Part shown: one piece after another, positions 1-5,751 of the stretch
Position numbering within the stretch: the first letter of the stretch is position 1
Layout of the letters: each line of letters begins with the position of its first letter
From: an uncultured bacterium
Lineage (GTDB): Bacteria; Actinomycetota; Coriobacteriia; Coriobacteriales; Coriobacteriaceae
DNA: 6,571 nt
Reading direction: 5' to 3'
Assembly: GCA_905214615.1 (NCBI GenBank)
Contig: CAJMMX010000081.1
Span: 1 to 6,571 of the forward strand
Notes under the pieces: model-generated
Told to the model about the DNA's origin: nothing
Seen by the model: the letters and a program-made list of their open reading frames with translations, nothing else
Database searches by the model: none
Made by a program: the position numbers and the translations under genes

Positions 1-73
1 GAGCGTTTGGCGCGGTGTGCTCGACAAGTCCAAAAAAGTCTACTCACTTGCATCTAAGGCGCACCAGAAAGGC
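1..73. other. Gene-free flank, possible degenerate repeat copy
   Basis: I see no credible coding region here; an open frame running rightward from position 17 continues antisense through the permease gene and looks like a shadow. The stretch has GTTTGG at 5-10 and TCCAAAA at 29-35. The same two words occur with nearly the same spacing at the far right end of the window (6539-6544 and 6564-6570), so this may be a degenerate member of the same intergenic repeat family. That link rests on short words only. Confidence 0.3.
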
Positions 74-114
74 AAAAACCGCCGCGAAAAGGGTCCGGAC
101 CCCGTTCGCGGCGG
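74..114 (-). terminator. Intrinsic terminator of the ABC transporter operon
   Basis: A perfect 10-bp outer stem pairs CCGCCGCGAA (79-88) with TTCGCGGCGG (105-114). Inside it, GGGTCC (91-96) and GGACCC (97-102) form a second perfect self-complementary block, separated from the outer stem by a 2x2 internal mismatch. Read leftward, the hairpin is followed at once by five T residues (78-74), the classical Rho-independent layout. It begins 38 bases after the permease stop codon, the right place to end that transcript. Read rightward, the downstream tract is only weakly T-rich, so its main direction is the minus strand. Confidence 0.88.
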
Positions 115-151
115 CTGTTTGCGTTGGTTTTGCGACGGTTTTGCCCGCTTG

Positions 152-2353
152 CTACTCGCTGTAGCGGGTAGCGATGGCGGCTTGTACCATGCCGGCGCTC
201 ATGAGGTAGGTCACCAGGAAGTAGCCACCGTATGCTGCCAGGAAGATTGCACAGGTGAGGCCCACGGTGCCGCCGATGCTCATATCTCCGAACGTGCTCA
301 CCAGCTCGATGATCACCTTAAGTGCCACAAAGGAGTGCGCCAGGCCCACTGCCAGCGGGAACAGGAAGAATACCGCTTGCTGCGCCATCACCGAATGGCG
401 AATCTGGCGGTCGTCACAGCCAATCTGTGCCAGCACACGATAGCTGCGGCCGCCGTCGGCCACATTGGAGAGCTGCTGGATCGACAGAATCGCCGCGCAC
501 GCAACGACCAGTACAAAGCCAATGTAGATGGCCAGATAGCTAATCATGCCGTTCATCTGCGCCGCCTGCGTATACATCTCGGAGCGCGTGATGAAGACTC
601 CCCATGACCCCGGCTCCTTGCCGTCAACGATCAGATTGTCGAGCAAGGTGTATTTAATGCTCTCGTCTGCCTCGGTCGTATCCATCCCCTGTTTGTAGTT
701 AACGAGCAGGCTACTGGAATACGGCTGCAGATTAAGTTGGGACAACAGCTCGTCGGCAACGACGACGGTACCCGGATTACTGCCCATCGCCGAGTTGGCG
801 ATGGCCGCCGTGTCCTTGTCCGACTTATCGGTTGCGGGCTTGAGCTCATGCCCGCCCAAGGTGAGGGTATGGCCGCCGGCCATGTATTTGGTGTACATGT
901 CGCCCAGCTCACCGCCCATATCACACGTAAGCAAGTACTGGTCCCGGCCAATGCTCACCGGCTCCTCGCCCATCATCTGGCGCAGTTTATTGTACTGGCT
1001 CGCCGGCGTCACAAACAGACCCATCGTATCGGCATTGCTACCCCCGAGCGCCTTGGGAAGCTTTTCGCCCATGGTCTTGCACATCTCACTTGGAGTCACC
1101 GAAGGATCCGAGCCGCCAAGCGGGTAACTCAGATACGAATCGATCTGCACATGCTCACCGGCAACATCGGCGATACTGACCTTCTTGCCGGTCTCGTCGT
1201 TGTTGTCCGCCGGCTTGCGCTCGCCATGCCATGCAGCGTACAAATCGACCGTTGCATCGGCCAGCGCCATGCGATCAGCCTCAGACGGATTGACATACTC
1301 TTTGTAGTAGTCGAGCGTATCGGTCGTGTAATAGATGTACGTCTGTGACACGTCAACAGGGTTATAGCGCTCCAGATTCTCGTTCATCACGTTGGCAATC
1401 GACATACCGCACGTCACCGAGGTAATGGCGAGGAACAGAATCATCGCGATGACGCCCATCGAAAAGCACACCGTGTTGACCTTGGCCGAAAGCTGACGCA
1501 CGGTAAACATATTGAGGCCGCGCCAATACACGCTGCGCAGGCTCTGCAGCAGCTTGATAAGCATGCCCGAGAGTCCCCAGAACAGCGCAAAGGTGCCCAC
1601 GGTAACCATAGCGGTCGTAATGCCAAACTGGCTCATGGCCTCTTGCAGCTTGCTGTCCGTCGCGGTTAGCGGGAACCCATCACGTAGCAGACGGTAATAG
1701 GCCACGCCCACAAGCACCACGCCCACGGCAAAGATGGCAATCGCGATCCAGGGGTTGCGTGTCTTGATGCTCTCGTTGCGACGCTCGGCACCCATGAGCT
1801 CAATGAGCTTAGTGCGACGCACGGCACGAAGGTTCAGCAGTAGCGTGAGCACAAACATTACGAGCATGCAGGCAAGGGTCAGGTTGAACGCATGCACCGA
1901 GAAGAAGAAGTGGAAATTGGCGATCTGTGTCTTAAAGAGCGAGGCAGTAAAGAACGTCATGAGCTGGGAGAGTCCCACACCCAGCACAATGCCGGCGACA
2001 AAGGCCACGACCGATACTATCACGGTCTCGAGCGCCATGATCGTGGCGACGCGCCCGCGCCCCATGCCGAGCACCTGGTACAGGCCAAACTCCTTCTTGC
2101 GGCGTTTCATAATGAAGTTGTTGGCATACACCATCAAAAAGGCCATGACGCCGGCCAAAAAGTACGTGAGGTAGCCGAGCATGCTGCCCATGAGCTCGGA
2201 CAGTCCCTGCTCCTTGATGCCGGCAATGTCGACCTGCATCGAGACGGTATTGAAGGCATAGAAGACCGTGACACCCAGGGTGAGCGTCAAAAGGTAGACG
2301 AGGTAGTCGCGGCCGGCGCGGCGGACGTTGCCCCAAGCGAGTTTACAGAGCAT
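152..2353 (-). CDS. ABC transporter permease, FtsX/BceB-like, 10 predicted TM segments
   Basis: Membrane subunit of an ABC transporter, about 733 aa. Hydrophobic segments lie near residues 17-39, 57-80, 103-130, 156-176, 201-221, 246-268, 294-318, 603-625, 657-680 and 692-718, with a soluble region of about 280 residues (320-600) between the seventh and eighth. Ten segments with a large external domain at that place is the layout of the BceB family (peptide-antibiotic sensing and resistance), a subset of FtsX-like permeases. Basic stretches after TM2 (RRKKEFGLYQVLGMGRGR) and after TM8 (DGGRSYRVLAQIG) fit the cytoplasmic coupling regions of FtsX domains. I chose the ATG at 2353 because GGTGAGGG sits five bases upstream and the protein then starts MLCKLAWGNVRRAGRDY, as relatives do. 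An in-frame GTG at 2365 would add four residues but lacks a good ribosome site. It overlaps the end of the ATPase gene by 11 bases. The cargo is unknown; lipoprotein or generic peptide export is the alternative. Confidence 0.9.
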   Translation of the reverse strand: MLCKLAWGNVRRAGRDYLVYLLTLTLGVTVFYAFNTVSMQVDIAGIKEQGLSELMGSMLGYLTYFLAGVMAFLMVYANNFIMKRRKKEFGLYQVLGMGRGRVATIMALETVIVSVVAFVAGIVLGVGLSQLMTFFTASLFKTQIANFHFFFSVHAFNLTLACMLVMFVLTLLLNLRAVRRTKLIELMGAERRNESIKTRNPWIAIAIFAVGVVLVGVAYYRLLRDGFPLTATDSKLQEAMSQFGITTAMVTVGTFALFWGLSGMLIKLLQSLRSVYWRGLNMFTVRQLSAKVNTVCFSMGVIAMILFLAITSVTCGMSIANVMNENLERYNPVDVSQTYIYYTTDTLDYYKEYVNPSEADRMALADATVDLYAAWHGERKPADNNDETGKKVSIADVAGEHVQIDSYLSYPLGGSDPSVTPSEMCKTMGEKLPKALGGSNADTMGLFVTPASQYNKLRQMMGEEPVSIGRDQYLLTCDMGGELGDMYTKYMAGGHTLTLGGHELKPATDKSDKDTAAIANSAMGSNPGTVVVADELLSQLNLQPYSSSLLVNYKQGMDTTEADESIKYTLLDNLIVDGKEPGSWGVFITRSEMYTQAAQMNGMISYLAIYIGFVLVVACAAILSIQQLSNVADGGRSYRVLAQIGCDDRQIRHSVMAQQAVFFLFPLAVGLAHSFVALKVIIELVSTFGDMSIGGTVGLTCAIFLAAYGGYFLVTYLMSAGMVQAAIATRYSE

Positions 2354-3128
2354 CGGAGCCCTCACCGCCCATCATGGCAACGACCTCCATAATGCGGTCG
2401 AAGAACTCGCGGCGGTCGGTGTCGCCGCGGCGCAGCTCGGTGAAGATCTTGCCGTCGCGAATAAACAGCACACGGCTCGTGTAGCTGGCGGCAAAGCTGT
2501 CGTGCGTGACCATGAGCACGGTGGCACGCAGGCGACGGTTGAGGGCCTCCAGGCTCTCGAGCAGCAGGCGAGCGCTCTTGGAATCGAGGGCGCCGGTGGG
2601 CTCGTCGGCCATGATCATGGTGGGGTCGGTGACGAGCGCGCGAGCCGCGGCAACGCGCTGCTGCTGACCGCCGGACATCTGGTAGGGATACTTGTCGAGC
2701 ACCTGGCTGATAGACAGGCGCGCTGCCACATCCTGCACTCGGGTCGAGATCTCTGCCGAGTTTGTGCGGGCGATGGTGAGCGGCAGGGCGATGTTCTCGC
2801 GTGCCGTGAGCGTATCGAGCAGGTTGGAGTCCTGGAAGATAAAGCCGAGCTCCTCGCGGCGGAACTGCGAGAGCTTGGCCTGCTTCATGCGTGTTACGTC
2901 CTGCCCGTTGATGCGGATGGTGCCGCTCGTGGCGCTATCGATGGTCGACACGCAGTTGAGCAACGTCGACTTGCCCGAGCCCGAGGCACCCATGATGCCC
3001 ACGAATTCGCCGCGGTTGACGGTAAAGTTGACGTCGTTGAGCGCGCGGGTCACGTTGCCCAGCGCTCCGTATACCTTTTCGAGATGCGCGACCTCCAGTA
3101 TCGGGGTCGCCATGTGTGTGGTTTGCAT
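2343..3128 (-). CDS. ABC transporter ATP-binding protein (BceA/MacB/LolD-type)
   Basis: Cytoplasmic ATPase of 261 aa that powers the adjacent permease. All nucleotide-binding motifs are present: Walker A GASGSGKST (47-55), Q-loop Q99 in FIFQD, signature MSGGQQQR (151-158; the usual first L is M), Walker B MIMADEP (171-177) with catalytic E176, D-loop GALDS (179-183) and switch H209 in VTHD. Motif spellings match the small exporter ATPases that pair with FtsX-like permeases (BceA, MacB, LolD). The ATG at 3128 is supported by AAAGGA six bases upstream (complement of 3135-3140); the in-frame Met6 (ATG at 3113) has no ribosome site. The residues after about 235 extend past the core fold. It is the first gene of a leftward operon and its stop lies inside the start of the permease gene. 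No two-component system, the usual partner of BceAB, is in view. Confidence 0.95.
   Translation of the reverse strand: MQTTHMATPILEVAHLEKVYGALGNVTRALNDVNFTVNRGEFVGIMGASGSGKSTLLNCVSTIDSATSGTIRINGQDVTRMKQAKLSQFRREELGFIFQDSNLLDTLTARENIALPLTIARTNSAEISTRVQDVAARLSISQVLDKYPYQMSGGQQQRVAAARALVTDPTMIMADEPTGALDSKSARLLLESLEALNRRLRATVLMVTHDSFAASYTSRVLFIRDGKIFTELRRGDTDRREFFDRIMEVVAMMGGEGSDAL
2359..2366 (-). promoter_or_regulatory. Ribosome binding site that decides the permease start
   Basis: GGTGAGGG read leftward lies five bases before the ATG at 2353 and inside the last codons of the ATPase gene. The GTG within this motif is itself in frame with the permease and could be mistaken for its start. The location favours translational coupling: ribosomes finishing the ATPase at 2343 pass over this site. 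Confidence 0.6.
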
Positions 3129-3138
3129 ACCGAGTCCT

Positions 3139-3176
3139 TTCTTGCGATTAGTCTACGGCATCTATAGTCGCAAGAA
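3139..3176. promoter_or_regulatory. Perfect 9-bp inverted repeat, candidate operator or leader hairpin
   Basis: TTCTTGCGA (3139-3147) and TCGCAAGAA (3168-3176) are exact reverse complements, 29 bases centre to centre, close to three helical turns. Each arm contains TTGCGA, a possible -35 word. Candidate -10 boxes lie between the arms in both directions: TATAGT (3163-3168) rightward, 15 bases after TTGCGA at 3142-3147, and TAGACT (complement of 3150-3155) leftward. The left arm overlaps the first bases of the ATPase ribosome site. A regulator bound here could control both divergent transcripts. If leftward transcription starts upstream of 3176, an RNA hairpin masking part of the ribosome site is another possibility. 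No regulator is identified. Confidence 0.5.
3150..3155 (-). promoter_or_regulatory. Candidate -10 box for the ABC transporter operon
   Basis: Read leftward this is TAGACT, four of six matches to TATAAT. It would start transcription about 15 bases before the ATPase ATG, leaving just enough leader for the AAAGGA ribosome site. There is no convincing -35 at 16-18 bases, so this is tentative. An alternative reading is TTGCGA (complement of 3168-3173) with TAATCG 17 bases on. Confidence 0.3.
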
Positions 3177-3188
3177 GCCGAGTCGGCT
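3176..3188. repeat. 13-bp palindrome in the divergent intergenic region
   Basis: AGCCGA and TCGGCT flank a single central G. It directly abuts the right arm of the 9-bp inverted repeat and shares its last base. It may extend the same regulatory site, or act as a second operator for one of the divergent genes. No family can be assigned. Confidence 0.35.
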
Positions 3189-3211
3189 ACCATCGATATG
3201 GCTTACGCTTG

Positions 3212-3229
3212 CCTTACCGTTGTGTAAGG
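3212..3229. repeat. 6-bp inverted repeat upstream of the Nudix-Vsr gene
   Basis: CCTTAC (3212-3217) and GTAAGG (3224-3229) are exact reverse complements with a six-base spacer. The site lies 47 bases before the TTG start. A weak TANNNT box (TAAGGT, 3225-3230) overlaps the right arm. It could be a repressor site or a leader hairpin; at six base pairs it could also be chance. Confidence 0.3.
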
Positions 3230-3264
3230 TACGGGTAGCTAGCCTGTCACGTGTTGATGTTGAG

Positions 3265-3270
3265 AGAGGA
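3265..3270 (+). promoter_or_regulatory. Ribosome binding site that decides the TTG start
   Basis: AGAGGA lies six bases before the TTG at 3277, the optimal distance. There is no ATG or GTG in this frame nearby that gives a sensible N-terminus, and the Nudix fold begins immediately with MKTVHVAAGI. The open frame continues far upstream, but that part is antisense to the ABC ATPase and is not coding in this direction. Confidence 0.75.
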
Positions 3271-3276
3271 CTCCTG

Positions 3277-4266
3277 TTGAAGACTGTTCATGTTGCCGCT
3301 GGGATCATTCGCAAGGAAGGATCTGACGAGCTGCTTGCCGTGCAGCGCGGCTATGGCGACATGCAGGGACTTTGGGAGTTTCCCGGCGGCAAGCTCATGC
3401 GCGGCGAGTCGCCCGAGGACGCCGTACGCCGCGAGCTCATGGAAGAGCTGCAGGTAAAAGTCACCAACCTGCGCGATTTCTACACCGTCGAGTATGACTA
3501 CCCCGATTTCCATCTCTCCATGGAGTGTTACTACTGCTCGCTCGCCGATGAATCCGATGAGCCCCAGAAGCACGACCGCCAGCTCGATATCCGCTGGATT
3601 CCGCGCACCTCGCTTGCCACGGTGGAATGGATGCCCGCCGACAAGGGGCTCATTGATGCCCTGATTGAGCTGAAGGAAGATCGGCTCGAGGCCAACGGCA
3701 CTGCCAACAACGCCGAGGCCACCGCGACCGACGAGCCCGCCACCAAGCCCAAGCGCGCACCTAAGCGCCGCAGCAAGAAGCGTCCCAAGCCCGGTCTGCT
3801 CGACGGCATCGATACCTCGGACCTCTCCGCTGACGAGCGCGAACTGGTCCGCCGTCGAGCCGCCATCAAAAAGTCCATGAAGGGCAACAAGCGCGCCAAC
3901 ACCAAGCCCGAGCTGCTCGTACGACAGCGCCTGCGCGCCGCGGGCCTTACGGGTTATCGCTTGGAATGGAAGGTTCCCGGCAAGCCCGACATCGCCTTCC
4001 CCGGCCGCAAGATCGCCATCTTTGTCAACGGTTGCTTTTGGCATCGCTGCCCCAAGTGCAATCCCAGCCGGCCCAAGCGCAATGTTGAGTTTTGGGAGGC
4101 AAAGTTCCGTCGCAACGTCGAGCGCGACCGTGCTGCCGTGGCAGCACTCACTCAAATGGGCTGGACACCCATAACCATCTGGGAATGCGAGCTCAAAAAA
4201 GACTGCATCGACGCCACGATGGAGCATGTCATCGAACAAGTACGCGCCGCCGCGCCGCAGCGCTAG
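3277..4266 (+). CDS. Nudix hydrolase-Vsr endonuclease fusion protein
   Basis: A 329-aa cytoplasmic protein with two domains in one unbroken frame. Residues 1-135 are a MutT-like Nudix hydrolase, the family that cleaves nucleoside diphosphate-X substrates such as 8-oxo-dGTP. The Nudix box runs 38-60, with G38, E44, R52, E53, E56 and E57 in place; the usual Gly near its end is Q59. A lysine- and arginine-rich, proline-containing linker (about 138-175) follows. Residues 190-325 match very-short-patch-repair (Vsr) endonucleases, which nick at T:G mismatches left by 5-methylcytosine deamination: NTKPELLVRQRL with E212, KPD with D238, NGCFWH with H256, NVERDR with D284, WEC with C304. C253, C258, C261 and C304 could bind the structural zinc. 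E. coli Vsr has His64 where this protein has N251. The TTG start is set by AGAGGA six bases upstream. No cytosine methylase, the usual Vsr neighbour, is in the window. Domain identities are firm; dual activity and substrates are inferred. Confidence 0.9.
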   Translation: MKTVHVAAGIIRKEGSDELLAVQRGYGDMQGLWEFPGGKLMRGESPEDAVRRELMEELQVKVTNLRDFYTVEYDYPDFHLSMECYYCSLADESDEPQKHDRQLDIRWIPRTSLATVEWMPADKGLIDALIELKEDRLEANGTANNAEATATDEPATKPKRAPKRRSKKRPKPGLLDGIDTSDLSADERELVRRRAAIKKSMKGNKRANTKPELLVRQRLRAAGLTGYRLEWKVPGKPDIAFPGRKIAIFVNGCFWHRCPKCNPSRPKRNVEFWEAKFRRNVERDRAAVAALTQMGWTPITIWECELKKDCIDATMEHVIEQVRAAAPQR

Positions 4267-4377
4267 GAACGAGCCGTCCACACGCTCCACACAGGCGAGC
4301 CACATCCGCGCCACAAACCTTAGAAAGCCCTTAAGCCCCCAACCTTTCAAAAGTGTTGTGCAATAGCTTTGACCTGC

Positions 4378-4409
4378 GGTTTCATGGTTACATCAAACCT
4401 GATTAAACC
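4378..4409. promoter_or_regulatory. Three GGTTTNAT elements, candidate regulator binding sites
   Basis: GGTTTCAT occurs on the plus strand at 4378-4385. GGTTTGAT and GGTTTAAT occur on the minus strand as complements of 4392-4399 and 4402-4409. The latter two form a direct repeat with a 10-base period, one helical turn. The first two form an imperfect inverted repeat: 4378-4386 and 4391-4399 pair at eight of nine positions around a four-base centre. The cluster lies just upstream of a candidate -10 at 4442-4447, where an activator could sit. The AraC regulator encoded downstream is an obvious but unproven candidate ligand. Confidence 0.35.
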
Positions 4410-4441
4410 TTTCTTTAGCGCTTCCTTATCTGCACTCGCGG

Positions 4442-4447
4442 CATAAT
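4442..4447 (+). promoter_or_regulatory. Candidate -10 box upstream of the small ORF
   Basis: CATAAT matches TATAAT at five of six positions; the overlapping TAATAC is a second reading. No good -35 lies at 16-18 bases, which would fit an activated promoter using the GGTTTNAT cluster 33-64 bases upstream. It would give a leader of roughly 65-70 bases before the ORF at 4522. Confidence 0.3.
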
Positions 4448-4521
4448 ACTGCCAACGCACGGGACCTAGCAGCATACCCCGAGCGCAACCTTTTGGTGGA
4501 CATCGAGGAGGCCGCATAAGC

Positions 4522-4731
4522 ATGCATTCTTCCAATGACGCAACACAGCAGCCATCCCTAAAGCATGCAAACCTTTTCTCCTTCCCCCCGACGCAGAGAG
4601 ACGGCCTCCTCGACTCCCCCACCACAAAAGCCAAACGCTCAACCAACCAGAGCCACAACTTGCGAGCATCCTTCGAAAAGCTCCAAGCATCCCTAGACAA
4701 GGCGTTCCCCGAACAGGCAAGAGCAATCTAA
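4522..4731 (+). CDS. Small hypothetical protein, 69 aa
   Basis: I do not recognise this product. It starts at an ATG with GAGGAGG (4505-4511) ten bases upstream, a strong ribosome site at a slightly long distance, and ends in TAA 25 bases before the AraC regulator ATG. The first two thirds are polar and low in hydrophobics, rich in Ser, Thr, Asn and Gln, probably disordered. The last third (LRASFEKLQASLDKAF, residues 48-63) could form an amphipathic helix. There is no signal peptide, membrane segment or cysteine. Its placement between a candidate promoter and the regulator suggests a leader peptide, a small accessory protein or a non-functional frame. The good ribosome site is the main reason to call it. 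Confidence 0.45.
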   Translation: MHSSNDATQQPSLKHANLFSFPPTQRDGLLDSPTTKAKRSTNQSHNLRASFEKLQASLDKAFPEQARAI

Positions 4732-4744
4732 GCCCATTGCGCTT

Positions 4745-4750
4745 TATACT
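4745..4750 (+). promoter_or_regulatory. -10 box for a probable leaderless AraC-regulator transcript
   Basis: TATACT matches TATAAT at five of six positions and lies six bases before the ATG at 4757. Transcription starting seven bases after the box would begin on the A of that ATG. No Shine-Dalgarno precedes the ATG, which agrees with a leaderless mRNA, a form common in actinobacteria. No clear -35 is visible. The box lies in the gap after the small ORF. Confidence 0.55.
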
Positions 4751-4756
4751 GATGCC

Positions 4757-5695
4757 ATGCGAAACATGGATCACATAGAATTGCACCGCGGAGGACGCGA
4801 GGAAGCGTTTCCCGAGACCGCCGAAGACTGGCCCTATATTGCCGAACGCGCAGAATTCGCTCGCTATCCGGGCAATTCCGTCCCCTGGCACTGGCATTCC
4901 GAAGTCGAGCTTTTCTACATGGAGCAGGGAGCGATTGACTATCGAACGCGCGCGGCTCATGAACACGTGCGCTTTGAGGAAGGGTCCGCCGGCTTTATCA
5001 ACGGCGGCGTTTTGCACAGCACGCTGCAATCACCCAATTCGGCACCAGCCATTCAAATGTTGCATATCTTTCAGCCGTCGATGCTCGGCGATCCCGCGGG
5101 ACGCCTTCAAAAGCGCTATATCAATCCTTTGCTGCAATGTCGAGGCGTCGATGTGCTCAAATGGTCGCCCACCAACCCCGACGATATGCCCTTTATCGAT
5201 TTGCTAAAGAGTTCCTTTAGCCACGACCTTCAACGGCCGCAGAATGAGATGGCGCTTCGAAATAACTTGTCAGAGCTCTGGATTCAGATTTACGCCAAGG
5301 CCGAACCGCTCTTTTCCTCCGACGGCGCCTCTTGGATGACCAGCCGCGACGTACAGTTCAAGGCAATCCTGGACTTTATCCGCGCAAACTATGCAGCCGC
5401 TATAGATGTGCCCCAGATGGCATCTGCAGCCGGCGTAAGCGAAAGAGAGTGTTACCGCATTATCGAAACTTGTGCAGGAACGACCCCGGCGGCATATCTA
5501 CGCGCATACCGCATAAACCGTGCTTGCGAACTTTTGGCACACACCACGCGAACGGTACAGACAGTCGCGCGCCAATGCGGATTTATAACGGCAAGCCATC
5601 TTGGCCAGGTATTTAAAGAACAAATGGGGTGCACTCCTTCGAGCTATCGAGCAGCGAGGCAGAATCTCGATAGCACCAGGCAGAAATCCCGCTAG
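4757..5695 (+). CDS. AraC-family transcriptional regulator with cupin sensor domain
   Basis: A 312-aa DNA-binding regulator. The N-terminal half is a cupin-like sensor: residues 43-60 contain PWHWHSEVEL and a following G, with H45, H47 and E51 in the usual sugar- or metal-binding-fold positions. The C-terminal AraC domain (about 200-300) has two helix-turn-helix units. The first is near 217-238 (VPQMASAAGVSERECYRII). The second is near 267-298 and ends in the family hallmark, GF then F..FK...G.TP..YR. Length is normal for the family. The ATG at 4757 has no ribosome site but a -10 box six bases before it; Met4 (ATG at 4766) also lacks one, so a leaderless start at 4757 fits best. The HAD gene follows after 56 bases on the same strand. 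The inducer is unknown; relatives often control carbohydrate genes, and none are in view. Confidence 0.92.
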   Translation: MRNMDHIELHRGGREEAFPETAEDWPYIAERAEFARYPGNSVPWHWHSEVELFYMEQGAIDYRTRAAHEHVRFEEGSAGFINGGVLHSTLQSPNSAPAIQMLHIFQPSMLGDPAGRLQKRYINPLLQCRGVDVLKWSPTNPDDMPFIDLLKSSFSHDLQRPQNEMALRNNLSELWIQIYAKAEPLFSSDGASWMTSRDVQFKAILDFIRANYAAAIDVPQMASAAGVSERECYRIIETCAGTTPAAYLRAYRINRACELLAHTTRTVQTVARQCGFITASHLGQVFKEQMGCTPSSYRAARQNLDSTRQKSR

Positions 5696-5751
5696 CCTTT
5701 CTTCTGTCACCGCATCAAACTTGCAGGCAAACAATAGAGAGGAGCAATCAT

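Noticed and set aside
25..50. CAAGT and ACTTG inverted repeat around an A-tract
   Set aside because: Five base pairs with a 16-base spacer is too weak to support a terminator or operator.
17..607. A 196-codon open frame on the plus strand
   Set aside because: It runs antisense across the terminator and the C-terminal part of the permease, has no ribosome site and a composition rich in His, Ala and Arg typical of a GC-rich shadow frame.
2328..3167. A 279-codon plus-strand open frame opposite the ABC ATPase
   Set aside because: It is fully antisense to a gene with all ATPase motifs and shows no recognisable domain.
2692..3276. N-terminal extension of the Nudix-Vsr frame by 195 codons
   Set aside because: The frame stays open by chance opposite the ABC ATPase and through the promoter region. 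The ribosome site and the start of the Nudix fold place the true start at 3277.
3877..4266. Separate internal Vsr gene starting at the ATG of Met201
   Set aside because: No Shine-Dalgarno precedes it, and this start would drop part of the conserved Vsr N-terminus, so a single fusion product is preferred.
4277..4292. Two copies of TCCACAC nine bases apart
   Set aside because: Only two short copies in a C-rich stretch right after a stop codon, with no further repeat and no structure; treated as chance.
3247..4350. A 367-codon minus-strand open frame opposite the Nudix-Vsr gene
   Set aside because: The sense strand has two recognised domains; this frame is Gly/Leu/Ala-rich with no motif and no ribosome site.
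4466..5029. A 187-codon minus-strand open frame over the small ORF and AraC start
   Set aside because: It is antisense to a clear cupin/AraC gene and has no recognisable domain.
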